DNA from: Rhodobacterales bacterium
Lineage (GTDB): Bacteria > Pseudomonadota > Alphaproteobacteria > Caulobacterales > Hyphomonadaceae
Direction: 5' to 3'
Length of the DNA stretch: 64,000 bases
NCBI GenBank assembly: GCA_014763715.1
Contig: JACXUV010000009.1
Location: 1 to 64,000 of the forward strand
Part shown: in pieces, positions 51,922 to 59,815 of the stretch
How positions within the stretch are numbered: the first letter of the stretch is position 1
Layout: each line of letters opens with the position of its first letter
Notes under the pieces: generated by a model
The model's database searches: none
Seen by the model: only the letters and a program-made list of their open reading frames with translations
Told to the model about the DNA's origin: nothing
Position numbers and translations under genes: made by a program

Positions 51922-52290
51922 TCAGCCCAGCTTGCAGACGCAGATCTTGTTGCCGTCGGGGTCACGGAAGTAGGCGCCGTAGAAGGTGGGCATGCGCTGG
52001 CCGGGGGCGCCTTCATCGACCGCACCCAGCTCGATGGCCTTGTTGTAGACCTTGTCGACCGTTTCCTTATCCGGCGCAGCGATGGCCGGCATCACGCCAT
52101 TGCCGCAACTGGCCGCCTTATCGTCGTACGGGCCGCCAATCGCCAGCATGGGCGCACCCGGCCCCGTGCCATAGAAATGTAGACGTCCATTGTTGAAGAC
52201 CTGTTTGGCTCCCATTTCGCCGAGAACCGCGTCATAGAAAGCGCAGGCCTTGACCGTGTCATTCGAGCCGAGCGTGACATAAGCGAGCAT
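51922..52290 (-). CDS. VOC-family (glyoxalase-like) protein
   Basis: A 122-residue vicinal-oxygen-chelate protein from ATG 52290, with GGAGGAAA upstream. Two beta-alpha-beta modules are visible: LAYVTLGSNDTVKACAFYDAVLGEMGA and APDKETVDKVYNKAIELGAVDEG, ending AYFRDPDGNKICVCKLG. The first metal-ligand position is not a clear histidine, so it may be a binding or resistance-type member rather than glyoxalase I. It is divergent from the SDR gene. Confidence 0.85.
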   Translation of the reverse strand: MLAYVTLGSNDTVKACAFYDAVLGEMGAKQVFNNGRLHFYGTGPGAPMLAIGGPYDDKAASCGNGVMPAIAAPDKETVDKVYNKAIELGAVDEGAPGQRMPTFYGAYFRDPDGNKICVCKLG

Positions 52291-52429
52291 GATGTTTCCT
52301 CCTCTGGTGCATTCCAGAATGGAACGGATACACGCCGCGACAACACGCGCAAGGGCTGACGCAGGGGATGTGCTTGACGTTGACGTGAGCGTCTGGTCTG
52401 AAACCCCCAAACTTTTCAGGAGAAAGCCC

Positions 52430-53353
52430 ATGTCTGACATCCGTTTTGACGGTCGTGTTGCCATTGTTACAGGTGCTGGTGGTGGTCTTGGCCGCTGCCA
52501 CGCCCTCGAACTCGCCCGCCGCGGCGCAAAAGTCGTCATCAACGACCTTGGCGCATCCATGGACGGCTCGGGCGGCAGCTCTGAAGCCGCTGAAGCCGTG
52601 GTCAAGGAAATCGAGGCCATGGGCGGCGAAGCCATCTCCAACGGGTCATCCGTCGCTGACGAGGCTGGCGTGAAGAAAATGATCGACGACACCATGGAAA
52701 AATGGGGCCGTATCGACATCATCATCGCCAATGCCGGCATCCTGCGCGACAAGTCCTTCTCCAAGATGACGACCCAGGACATCGATCTCGTCCTCGCCGT
52801 TCACCTGCGCGGCACCTTCCTGCCGGTCCACGCAGCCTGGGACATCATGAAAGCCCAGAACTACGGGCGTATCGTCGTGACCACCTCCTCCACCGGCCTC
52901 TATGGCAACTTTGGCCAGGCCAACTACGGCGCAGGCAAGCTGGGCGTGGTCGGTATGATGAACACGCTGAAAATCGAAGGCGCGAAAAACGACATCAAAA
53001 TCAACGCCGTCTGCCCGGTTGCTGCAACCCGCATGACCGAAGGCCTGATGCCGCCGGAAGCGCTTGAGCAGCTGAAACCGGAATACGTCACGCCGGGCGT
53101 GATGAACCTCGTGAAAGACGATGCCCCGACCGGCATGATCCTGTCGGCTGGCGCTGGCGCCTTCTCGATGGCCCGCATCGTCGAAACCCGCGGCGCCTAT
53201 GTCGGCCAGGGCAAAGAACTCACCGCCGAAGCCGTTGCCGCGAAGTGGGACGAGATTACTGACACCAGCAAGACGCTGCCTGCCTTCACCTCCGGCGGCC
53301 AGCACGGCGCGAACATGTTCTCACTCGTCGCTGAAGGCAAAGGCAAAGGCTGA
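52430..53353 (+). CDS. MFE-2-like short-chain dehydrogenase
   Basis: A 307-residue SDR beginning MSDIRFDGRVAIVTGAGGGL. The pattern TGAGGGLG at 14-21, INDLGASMDGSG at 38-49, catalytic Ser153/154, Tyr166 and Lys170 (YGAGK), and the ATRMTEGLMPPE segment resembles the 3-hydroxyacyl-CoA dehydrogenase part of peroxisomal multifunctional enzyme 2. It would oxidise (R)-3-hydroxyacyl-CoA, a partner reaction to MaoC hydratases. GGAG precedes the ATG. Confidence 0.88.
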   Translation: MSDIRFDGRVAIVTGAGGGLGRCHALELARRGAKVVINDLGASMDGSGGSSEAAEAVVKEIEAMGGEAISNGSSVADEAGVKKMIDDTMEKWGRIDIIIANAGILRDKSFSKMTTQDIDLVLAVHLRGTFLPVHAAWDIMKAQNYGRIVVTTSSTGLYGNFGQANYGAGKLGVVGMMNTLKIEGAKNDIKINAVCPVAATRMTEGLMPPEALEQLKPEYVTPGVMNLVKDDAPTGMILSAGAGAFSMARIVETRGAYVGQGKELTAEAVAAKWDEITDTSKTLPAFTSGGQHGANMFSLVAEGKGKG

Positions 53354-53431
53354 AACAAGGGCTGACGCCCGGCCTCAGGCTTGCCAAATATGACGGCGAG
53401 GCGCAGGTTGCTCTCTTGAAAGGAGCCCCCC

Positions 53432-53833
53432 ATGCGCCTCGCCGTTCTTTTGTTTTTCCCAATATTTATAACCGGTTGCGCCTGGTTTCTCGAACCCGGG
53501 GCCGTGCCGGATTCGACGGGGCCCGAAGGCACGCTCGCCCCGGTGGAAGCAGAGCCCACACCAAACGGTCCGCCGCTCGCCGAGGAAGGCGCCATGTGTG
53601 GTGGCATTGCCGCCATTCAGTGTGAAGATGGTCTCACCTGCATCTATGATGATGGCGTCTGCCACTCCATTGCGGACGCCGCAGGCACCTGCAAGAAGGC
53701 TGGCCCGTTCTGCACGAAGGAATACCGCCCGGTATGCGGCTGTGACGGGAAAACATATGGCAATCGCTGCGAGGCCTACGCCGCCGGTGTCAGCGTCGCC
53801 ATCCCCGGAGAGTGCGACGTGAAGGGCAGCTGA
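53432..53833 (+). CDS. Kazal-type protease-inhibitor lipoprotein
   Basis: A 133-residue lipoprotein: signal MRLAVLLFFPIFITGC, a proline/glutamate-rich linker, then a cysteine-rich region. The first part, CGGIAAIQCEDGLTCIYDDG, resembles the small disulfide modules often seen before Kazal domains in bacteria. The second, CTKEYRPVCGCDGKTYGNRCEAYAAGV-VAIPGEC, is a Kazal domain with all expected cysteines and the conserved Tyr-Gly-Asn. It should inhibit serine proteases at the cell surface. A strong terminator follows. Confidence 0.85.
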   Translation: MRLAVLLFFPIFITGCAWFLEPGAVPDSTGPEGTLAPVEAEPTPNGPPLAEEGAMCGGIAAIQCEDGLTCIYDDGVCHSIADAAGTCKKAGPFCTKEYRPVCGCDGKTYGNRCEAYAAGVSVAIPGECDVKGS

Positions 53834-53861
53834 GTTACAGACATCCGTTTCCTGAATGAAG

Positions 53862-53897
53862 AATGGCCCGTAACCCTCTGGATACGGGCCATTTTTT
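53862..53897 (+). terminator. rho-independent terminator of the Kazal lipoprotein gene
   Basis: AATGGCCCGTA (53862-53872) pairs with TACGGGCCATT (53883-53893), followed by a T-run (53892-53897) on the plus strand. It sits between the lipoprotein gene and the convergent HD-domain gene and may serve the latter weakly. Confidence 0.93.
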
Positions 53898-53914
53898 AGA
53901 GATCCGTCTGCAGA

Positions 53915-54517
53915 TTACTCAGCGTTCTGCATGGCCTTCAGGTACATGGAGTTCTTCGGCTTGGAGAAGACCCGCTCCACCATCGGCTCAAAGAATTCCA
54001 AAGGCTCGCTTTCATAGTCCGGATCGAAGGCGGCCTGGTCGTATTTATGACAGAACTCGGCACAGCGCTGATAGTACGGGCTGTCCTTGAACTGCTCGCG
54101 CATGTTCTTGTCGAGGCCAAGATACTCAAAGAAGTAATAGCCCTGGAACGCCCCATGATTGGCAACCATCCAGAGGTTTTCCTCAGAAACGAAGGGCTTG
54201 AGGATCGCCGCGGCGACGTCCGGGTGGTTCATGCTGCCCAGCGTATCGCCAATATCGTGCAGCAAGGCGCAGACGACATATTCCTCGTCCCGCCCATCCC
54301 GATGGGCACGCGTAGCGGTCTGCAGGGAATGTTGCAGGCGGTCGATCGGAAAGCCGCCGAAATCGCCGTCCAGCAGGCGTAGATGATCCAGGACGCGCTT
54401 GGCGAGCCCCTTGTTGAAGATGCGGGAATTCTCCTTGATGATGTCCCAGTCTTCCTGCGTACCTTCAAGCATCTCGCGGAATTTAGCGCGCTCGCCCCCT
54501 GCGTGTCCGTCAGCCAT
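53915..54517 (-). CDS. HD-domain metal protein, PhnZ/MIOX-like
   Basis: A 200-residue cytosolic protein from ATG 54517 after AGGAGGAAA. The core is RLQHSLQTATRAHRDGRDEEYVVCALLHDIGDTLG, with H-HD metal ligands, then ANHGAFQGYYFFEYLG with a further histidine. The arrangement is close to the HD-type oxygenases (PhnZ, myo-inositol oxygenase) that use two iron atoms, rather than to phosphohydrolases. It lies next to an amino-acid permease in the same direction. The substrate is not known. Confidence 0.75.
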   Translation of the reverse strand: MADGHAGGERAKFREMLEGTQEDWDIIKENSRIFNKGLAKRVLDHLRLLDGDFGGFPIDRLQHSLQTATRAHRDGRDEEYVVCALLHDIGDTLGSMNHPDVAAAILKPFVSEENLWMVANHGAFQGYYFFEYLGLDKNMREQFKDSPYYQRCAEFCHKYDQAAFDPDYESEPLEFFEPMVERVFSKPKNSMYLKAMQNAE

Positions 54518-54597
54518 GTCTCGTTTCCTCCTGTCTTGTTTTATCAGGCGGCAGGATCGTCCCGCCGCCTGTTGTTCTTGTTCTCTGCCCTGCCTGA

Positions 54598-56178
54598 TCA
54601 GATCGGCGGAACAGCCGTAGGCGGCACGTCCTGGTCTTCCTCGTGCACCTCGATCAGGCCGCGGCCGACATGGCTGCGCTTGCGGCTGTAGAAGAAGTAG
54701 ATGAGCAGGCCGATTGCCCCCCATACGGGCAGCACCATCTTCGCGACAAAAGGCAGGTTCAGGTACAGAGCGAGACAGCCAACCGCCGCGATCGGCGCAA
54801 TGACCCAAACCAAAGGCGTGCGGAACGGCCGGAAACGGTCCGGATCCGTCCGGCGCAGCATCATCACTGCAATGGCCACCATGAAGAAAGCGAAGAGCGT
54901 GCCGGAGTTCGAGATATCTGCCAACTGCCCCACCGGGAAGAAAGCGGCTGCGATGGCAACGCAGATACCGGTAAAGATGGTCATCTTCCACGGCGTCTTG
55001 AATTTTGGGTGCACGTCGGCGAGCTTTTCCGGCAGCAGGCCATCACGCGCCATGACAAAGAAGATCCGCGTCTGGCCATAAATCATCATCAGGATCACGG
55101 AAGGCAGCGCAATGGAGGCCGCAAGCCCTACAAGGTTGCCGATGACCGGGAAGCCGATGATGCGAAGGGTTTCAGCCAGCGCCTCATTGGAACAGACGAT
55201 CGGCGCCTGATCCAGAGCAGCAAGTTCAGCACATCGCTGGGCGAAGCCCACCCCATCCGGCGGCAGGACCGCACCGGCCGCATCACGCAGAGGCTGGGCG
55301 CCGACAGTGCCGACCACGCCAGCGGCAACGAGGAAATAGAACACCGTACAGATTGCCAGAGATCCCAACAGGCCGATGGGCACGTTGCGTTGCGGGTTCT
55401 TGGTTTCCTCCGCGGCTGTCGAAACCGCATCGAAGCCGACATAGGCGAAGAAGATTGTCGCCGCCGCGCCGACCACACCCAATCCGTCATGTCCAAGCAG
55501 GCCCGTCGGCATGAGGGGCGTGAAATTCTCCCCTTTCAGGATAGGCAGGCTCAGCACGATGAAAGCTGTCAGGGCGACGACCTTGATCGCCACAAGCACA
55601 GCATTCACCGAAGCGCTTTCACTGGTGCCGATCACGAGCAACCAGGTCACCACCGCCGCCACGATAATCGCTGGCAGGTTCACCACGCCATGGCTGAAAT
55701 CGACTGATGGAATACCGCCTGCAAAACCCCAGGCCGGGCCGCTACTGAGCGCGCCGGGTAATGTAAACCCGGTCAAGTTCTCGACGAGGCCCATGACATA
55801 ACCCGACCAGCCCACACAGACCGCAGAGGCTGCAACGGCATATTCCAGGATCAGTGCCCAGCCGACCATCCAAGCCAACAGCTCCCCCATCACCGCATAA
55901 GTATATGTATAAGCAGACCCCGACACCGGCACCATGGACGCAAGCTCTGAATAACAGAGCGCCGCCACCGCGCAGACAAAACCGGCAATCACAAAGGAGA
56001 ACATCATCCCCGGTCCGGCCTTCTGGGCCGCTGCAGCGGTGAGAACGAAAATACCCGTGCCGATAACGGCGCCGATGCCAAGCATGGTCAGCTGGAAGGC
56101 ACCCAAGGATCGGTGCAGGGACTTCTTCTCCGCCGTCGCCAGAATAGCGTCGAGCGGCTTGATGCGGTCGAAAATCAT
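54598..56178 (-). CDS. APC-family amino-acid permease
   Basis: Inner-membrane transporter of 526 residues with about 12 spans. The first reads GAFQLTMLGIGAVIGTGIFVLTAAAA, the classical GxGIF substrate-binding unwound helix. FFAYVGFDAVSTAAEETKNPQRNVPIG is the TM6 signature of the cationic-amino-acid (CAT/YfnA) branch. A loop with cysteines (FAQRCAELAALDQAPIVCSNE) sits between spans 7 and 8. It is likely a proton-coupled amino-acid importer. A perfect palindrome GGAAGGCGCCTTCC lies at 56247-56260 upstream. Confidence 0.92.
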   Translation of the reverse strand: MIFDRIKPLDAILATAEKKSLHRSLGAFQLTMLGIGAVIGTGIFVLTAAAAQKAGPGMMFSFVIAGFVCAVAALCYSELASMVPVSGSAYTYTYAVMGELLAWMVGWALILEYAVAASAVCVGWSGYVMGLVENLTGFTLPGALSSGPAWGFAGGIPSVDFSHGVVNLPAIIVAAVVTWLLVIGTSESASVNAVLVAIKVVALTAFIVLSLPILKGENFTPLMPTGLLGHDGLGVVGAAATIFFAYVGFDAVSTAAEETKNPQRNVPIGLLGSLAICTVFYFLVAAGVVGTVGAQPLRDAAGAVLPPDGVGFAQRCAELAALDQAPIVCSNEALAETLRIIGFPVIGNLVGLAASIALPSVILMMIYGQTRIFFVMARDGLLPEKLADVHPKFKTPWKMTIFTGICVAIAAAFFPVGQLADISNSGTLFAFFMVAIAVMMLRRTDPDRFRPFRTPLVWVIAPIAAVGCLALYLNLPFVAKMVLPVWGAIGLLIYFFYSRKRSHVGRGLIEVHEEDQDVPPTAVPPI

Positions 56179-56246
56179 GGGGAATGGCTCCGATGTGGAC
56201 GTCAGAGCCTATCCTTAATTACGGACTGTACAAGACACTTCCCGAA

Positions 56247-56260
56247 GGAAGGCGCCTTCC
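56247..56260. promoter_or_regulatory. 14-bp perfect palindrome between the PcfJ-like gene and the permease
   Basis: GGAAGGCGCCTTCC reads the same on both strands. It is 69 bases upstream of the permease start and 47 bases past the end of the PcfJ-like gene. It may be an operator or part of a transcript end; no T-run follows. Confidence 0.3.
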
Positions 56261-56306
56261 CGTCTACAGGGAGGCGCCCGCCCGGGCAGGATACGGAAGG
56301 CCAGGA

Positions 56307-57368
56307 TTAATCCCAGAGCGCTCCCAGCATCAGCTGTTCGACCCATGTTTCCCGCTGGGGCGAATATGCGGGTCCGCACCGGTCACAGACATGCTCGTGC
56401 AGCCTGCGCGCCAGCTGCCAGCTGGACTCCCCGGTCCGGCCACCGGCCTGCTCGACCGCCCCGACAATGAAGCGGAGCGTTTCTTCGCGCAGGTCGGCAT
56501 TATCCTTGCCTTTGGCTTCAGCAAGACGCCAGCCGGCAGGGTCCTGGCGCAAGGCCAGCACGGCCCGCTCCACGCCATCGCGCAGAACGTATACCGCCAT
56601 CCGGCCCGCCGCGATGTCTGCCGTGAAGTCACGCAAGCAATTGCGGAACTCCAGTGCAACCTGGTCCAGCGTCTTCCGGTCCATCACCCGGAAGAAGGCC
56701 GGCGGCAGATCCGGAGGTGCCAGCATGTCCCCGAAACGGGGAGGCTGCAGGTCCTCAGCGGCCATGTCGAACAGACGCGCGGAAGAAACGGCTCGCTCCC
56801 ACCGGCGTGCAATGGAAGCAGCCTGATCAATCCCACGCATGCGGACACTCAGCCGGAAGGCATCAGCAAGATCATCCGCCGCCCCCTGCCGCGCAGGGAT
56901 ATGCCGGATGATCCTCGGTACCCGGAGCAATACCGGAAGACGGCGGAGAAGCTGGAGCTGGTCCGGCCGGATATCTTCGGAATGGCGCAACACCTGAGCC
57001 GTACTCTCATCAGAAAAGAGAGACAGGAACAGGTCGTAGTCCGCCGCGTCCCAAAGGATTTCCCCAAGCCGTGCAAGCACCTTCAACAACCCGCCCGGCG
57101 CTTGCCCATGCATGAGCCACTTCGCAACGTCGCCGTCCTTGCCATATTCAACGACACGGACGATATCTTCCACATCCATATCCCGCGCGAGCAGGATCGC
57201 CGCTGCGTGGCGACGCGCTGCTGGCAAAGCCAGAAAGCCCCCATGTGGCGCAGGCCATGCCATGGCGAGCGCCTCAGCATGGTCCCCGGCCAGGAACCGG
57301 AGCAAGGGCGTCGCGGCGCCGGAACGGCCATGCGGCCGCACAAGACGCCGGGTCATGGGATTGCCCAT
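56307..57368 (-). CDS. PcfJ-like domain protein of unknown function
   Basis: A 353-residue protein from ATG 57368, with GGAGGT six bases upstream. The N-terminal two thirds are helical with leucine/arginine-rich repeats (FLALPAARRHAAAILLAR, LLKVLARLGEILWDAADYDLFLSL, LRRLPVLLRVPRIIRHIP). The C-terminal part, ALEFRNCLRDFTADIAAGRMAVYVLRDGVERAVLAL and AEAKGKDNADL, resembles PcfJ-like domains, which are found on plasmids and phages and are uncharacterised. It ends with a cysteine pair (HVCDRCG). No signal peptide or membrane span. The function cannot be assigned. Confidence 0.6.
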   Translation of the reverse strand: MGNPMTRRLVRPHGRSGAATPLLRFLAGDHAEALAMAWPAPHGGFLALPAARRHAAAILLARDMDVEDIVRVVEYGKDGDVAKWLMHGQAPGGLLKVLARLGEILWDAADYDLFLSLFSDESTAQVLRHSEDIRPDQLQLLRRLPVLLRVPRIIRHIPARQGAADDLADAFRLSVRMRGIDQAASIARRWERAVSSARLFDMAAEDLQPPRFGDMLAPPDLPPAFFRVMDRKTLDQVALEFRNCLRDFTADIAAGRMAVYVLRDGVERAVLALRQDPAGWRLAEAKGKDNADLREETLRFIVGAVEQAGGRTGESSWQLARRLHEHVCDRCGPAYSPQRETWVEQLMLGALWD

Positions 57369-57772
57369 GATCCACCTCCATTCGAATCGGCCAGACAAGA
57401 GAAAGCTGTCTGCAGCCTGATTGAAATCAGATTTTCTGTGAGGTCAGACGTCCACCGGCAAACGCGCGGGGGACGCTGACAGCGCTCCCCATCGACTGAG
57501 GAGCAGGTTTGTGGTTTCACAACCGTGCTTCATCTGCTTGATCCGTTGGTTAGCTCAGACAGACATCCGAATACGGAAGACTGGCTGAAGAGAAATTGGC
57601 GTATAAGGCGTATGCGGCGCGTACGTCAAGGAAAAATCGGGATTTCCGATCTCCCCCTGGCTGCCGCGCCGCCGAGCGGCTTAGCGTGCCCGCCCTCACC
57701 GCGTGGCGATGAGGCGTTCGAGGCTCAAATCGATCCACTGGATCGATTTGCCGTGCGTCGCACGGATGCCTC
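57369..57772. other. 404-base non-coding spacer with hairpins
   Basis: No gene is supported here. An open frame at 57525-57863 lacks a ribosome site and overlaps the rtcB 3' end on the opposite strand. Elements seen are a CTGATT/AATCAG stem near 57418-57431, an 11-pair stem with a three-base loop at 57726-57750 and a CCGTGCG/CGCACGG stem at 57751-57765, the last two adjacent to each other just past the rtcB stop codon. Confidence 0.5.
57726..57765. terminator. stacked hairpins past the rtcB stop codon
   Basis: CAAATCGATCC (57726-57736) and GGATCGATTTG (57740-57750) form a perfect 11-pair stem with an ACT loop. Immediately after it CCGTGCG (57751-57757) pairs with CGCACGG (57759-57765). They begin within 10 bases of the rtcB stop (57773) and may end its transcript or protect its 3' end. 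No U-run is present, so classic termination is not clear. Confidence 0.45.
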
Positions 57773-58984
57773 TCACCCCTTAACACACATAACCTGTTTC
57801 AGCGTGTGGACGATCTCCACAAGGTCTGACTGCGCAGCCATGACGGCGTCGATGTCCTTATAGGCCATCGGCGTTTCATCGATGACGCCAGCATCCTTGC
57901 GGCATTCCACACCCGCCGTTGCGGCGAGATGGTCGTCCACCGTGAAGGTGCGCTTGGCTTCACTGCGGGACATTGTCCGCCCTGCTCCATGCGAGCATGA
58001 GCAGAAAGAGTCCGCATGCCCCTTTCCACGCACAATGAAGGATTTCGCCCCCATCGAACCCGGAATGATGCCCAGCTCACCCACCTTGGCGCTGACGGCG
58101 CCCTTGCGGGTAACCCAGACATTGGCACCGAAGTGGTGTTCCCGCTCGACGTAATTGTGGTGACAATTCACCGCCATCTTGTCGAGCGCGAAAACCGGAA
58201 AATGATCACGCAAGGCAATCAGTACCCGGTCCATCATCACTTCGCGGTTGAGACGCGCATAGTCCTGCGCCCAGCCGACGGCCATCACATAGTCGTCGAA
58301 CAATTCTTCCCCTTCCATAAAGAAGGCGAGATCCTTGTCCGGGACATGATAGCCGAGCACCCGTTTCTCCAGCGCCTCGCGGGCCTCCTGGATGAAATAG
58401 GTGCCGAGGATGTTGCCCGTTCCGCGCGAACCGGAATGGAGCATCACCCAGACGCGATCCTCCTCATCGAGACAAAGCTCGATGAAGTGGTTCCCGCCCC
58501 CAAGCGTGCCGAGCTGTTTGGCAAACGCTGTGCGCTGGATACGCTTGTGCTTGCCGGTAATCAGTTCCAGCCGCTCATTGAGGCCGGAGGCACGCAAGGC
58601 CGTGGTGGCGCGCGTGGGGGCTTCCTTGTGGTTGCCACCGCGCCCGTTGCCCACCGGCACCTTCCGTTCAATCTCGTCGCGGACGGCAGCCAGGCTGTCC
58701 GGCAACTGTGTCGCTGTCAGGCTGGTGCGTACGGCCATCATGCCGCAACCGATGTCGACACCGACAGCGGCCGGAATGATCGCGCCCTTGGTCGGGATCA
58801 CCGAACCAACGGTTGCCCCGCGGCCGAAGTGCACGTCCGGCATCACCGCAAGGTGTGAATGCACGAACGGCAGGCCGGCAACATTCTCCAGCTGTTCACG
58901 CGCGGCCTCTTCCACCGGCACACCTTTCACCCAGGCCTTGATGCGGCCCCCGGCAAAGGTTTCGAACGCTTCAAATTCACTCAT
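57773..58984 (-). CDS. rtcB: RNA 3'-terminal phosphate ligase RtcB
   Basis: RNA ligase that joins 2',3'-cyclic phosphate or 3'-phosphate ends to 5'-OH using GTP and Mn2+. The 403-residue product has the metal and nucleotide motifs: PDVHFGRGATVGSVIP, GVDIGCGMMAVRT with metal ligands D77 and C80, QLGTLGGGNHFIE, LHSGSRGTGN, and the guanylated histidine in SFCSCSHGAGRTMSR. It is shorter than E. coli RtcB by only a few residues. No archease gene is adjacent. Its role is usually repair of damaged or cleaved RNAs, including after toxin attack. Confidence 0.95.
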   Translation of the reverse strand: MSEFEAFETFAGGRIKAWVKGVPVEEAAREQLENVAGLPFVHSHLAVMPDVHFGRGATVGSVIPTKGAIIPAAVGVDIGCGMMAVRTSLTATQLPDSLAAVRDEIERKVPVGNGRGGNHKEAPTRATTALRASGLNERLELITGKHKRIQRTAFAKQLGTLGGGNHFIELCLDEEDRVWVMLHSGSRGTGNILGTYFIQEAREALEKRVLGYHVPDKDLAFFMEGEELFDDYVMAVGWAQDYARLNREVMMDRVLIALRDHFPVFALDKMAVNCHHNYVEREHHFGANVWVTRKGAVSAKVGELGIIPGSMGAKSFIVRGKGHADSFCSCSHGAGRTMSRSEAKRTFTVDDHLAATAGVECRKDAGVIDETPMAYKDIDAVMAAQSDLVEIVHTLKQVMCVKG

Positions 58985-59056
58985 CGTCTTTTGGTCTGGG
59001 GATACAGACCCCTCCTTATCTAGCCCTCCGCGCGGCCCCTTCGGATTTCAGACAAG

Positions 59057-59087
59057 AAAAAACCCTCCGGGCGTTACGCGCGGAGGG
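59057..59087 (-). terminator. rho-independent terminator of a small unit between rplQ and rtcB
   Basis: On the minus strand CCCTCCG (complement of 59081-59087) and CGGAGGG (complement of 59063-59069), with an inner GCG/CGC stem, are followed by TTTTTT (59057-59062). It lies downstream of the small open frame at 59130-59216 and upstream of rtcB. It shows that something transcribed after the rplQ terminator ends here. Confidence 0.9.
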
Positions 59088-59129
59088 CGGCAAAAGACCC
59101 TTTCAGGTCCCGGGACTGACTGTCAGCCC

Positions 59130-59216
59130 CTATCCAGCAACCTCCATGCAGAATCGCTCGCTGCCCTCGTACAGGGCCGCGTCGTTCCTTGGCTGATTGA
59201 GATACCGATTGGTCAT
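59130..59216 (-). CDS. candidate 28-residue small protein
   Basis: ATG 59216 opens a 28-codon frame (MTNRYLNQPRND..., ending CMEVAG) with GGAG 8 bases upstream. It has a possible promoter (TTGACG at 59269-59274, then 17 bases, then CATACG) and a strong terminator at 59057-59087. It sits between the rplQ terminator and rtcB, so it forms its own unit. A 66-codon frame from TTG 59274 in another phase ends exactly in the terminator loop, but its start lies in the -35 element. The unit may instead be a small RNA. Protein expression is not proven. Confidence 0.35.
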   Translation of the reverse strand: MTNRYLNQPRNDAALYEGSERFCMEVAG

Positions 59217-59245
59217 CGGGGGTCTCCGTTGCTGAATGGAGGCGC

Positions 59246-59274
59246 CGTATGATGGAACGCGCCGCATGCGTCAA
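59246..59274 (-). promoter_or_regulatory. possible promoter of the small unit
   Basis: On the minus strand TTGACG (59269-59274) is separated by 17 bases from CATACG (59246-59251). The -35 is a good sigma-70 match and the -10 is weak. It begins 10 bases past the rplQ terminator and about 50 bases upstream of the 28-codon frame. Confidence 0.35.
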
Positions 59275-59283
59275 CCGGAAAAT

Positions 59284-59316
59284 AAAGAACCCCGGAGCGA
59301 AACTCCGGGGTTCTTT
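59284..59316. terminator. rho-independent terminator of the ribosomal alpha operon
   Basis: A perfect 14-pair stem AAAGAACCCCGGAG (59284-59297) / CTCCGGGGTTCTTT (59303-59316) with a five-base loop CGAAA (TTTCG on the minus strand). On the minus strand it is followed by TTATTTT, and it begins 30 bases past the rplQ stop codon. This is the end of the ribosomal/rpoA operon. Confidence 0.95.
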
Positions 59317-59346
59317 GATTTCCTTGCGGAAAAATCTCTACGAGGA

Positions 59347-59766
59347 TTATTCGCCGGCTTCGAGTTCAGCCTCGTGGCGTGCCTTGTCAGCGGCGCCCTT
59401 GGCGGACTCGTCACGATCAACGAGTTCCAGAACAGCGACCGGAGCGTTGTCGCCATGGCGGAAGCCGGCTTTCAGAACGCGGGTGTAGCCGCCGTTGCGG
59501 TCCTTGTAGCGCTCGCCGAAAACGTCGAACAGCTTGCGGACGGCGTCTTCGTTGCGGACCTTGGAGAGGGCCTGACGACGGGCAGCCAGGTCACCCTTCT
59601 TGGCGAGGGTCACCAGCTTGTCCATCAGCGGGGCCATTTCCTTGGCCTTCGGCAGGGTCGTAACGATCTGCTCGTGCTCGATCAGGCTTGCGGCCATGTT
59701 GGCGAACATCGCCTTCCGGTGGGAAGTCGATTTGTTCAGAATTCTGTGTCCGAGGCGATGGCGCAT
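59347..59766 (-). CDS. rplQ: 50S ribosomal protein L17
   Basis: Large-subunit protein of 139 residues. It begins [44 protein letters not shown], the highly conserved L17 core, and continues [48 protein letters not shown]. The extra C-terminal 20 residues ([20 protein letters not shown]) are usual in alphaproteobacteria. It is the last gene of the operon, 49 bases after rpoA. Confidence 0.98.
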   Translation of the reverse strand: MRHRLGHRILNKSTSHRKAMFANMAASLIEHEQIVTTLPKAKEMAPLMDKLVTLAKKGDLAARRQALSKVRNEDAVRKLFDVFGERYKDRNGGYTRVLKAGFRHGDNAPVAVLELVDRDESAKGAADKARHEAELEAGE

Positions 59767-59815
59767 TGTGCTTATCCTTCAGGAGGTGGTCAGGCCCCCG
59801 TCTGTGTTTCGGGTC

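Noticed and set aside
57550-57558. TTAGCTCAG, a tRNA D-arm-like string
   Set aside because: The following bases do not close a D stem, and no anticodon or T arm follows at the right distances.
59074-59274. 66-codon frame in the rplQ-rtcB gap
   Set aside because: Its TTG start lies in the putative -35 element, no ribosome site precedes it, and its stop is inside the terminator loop. The 28-codon frame is better supported, although neither is proven.
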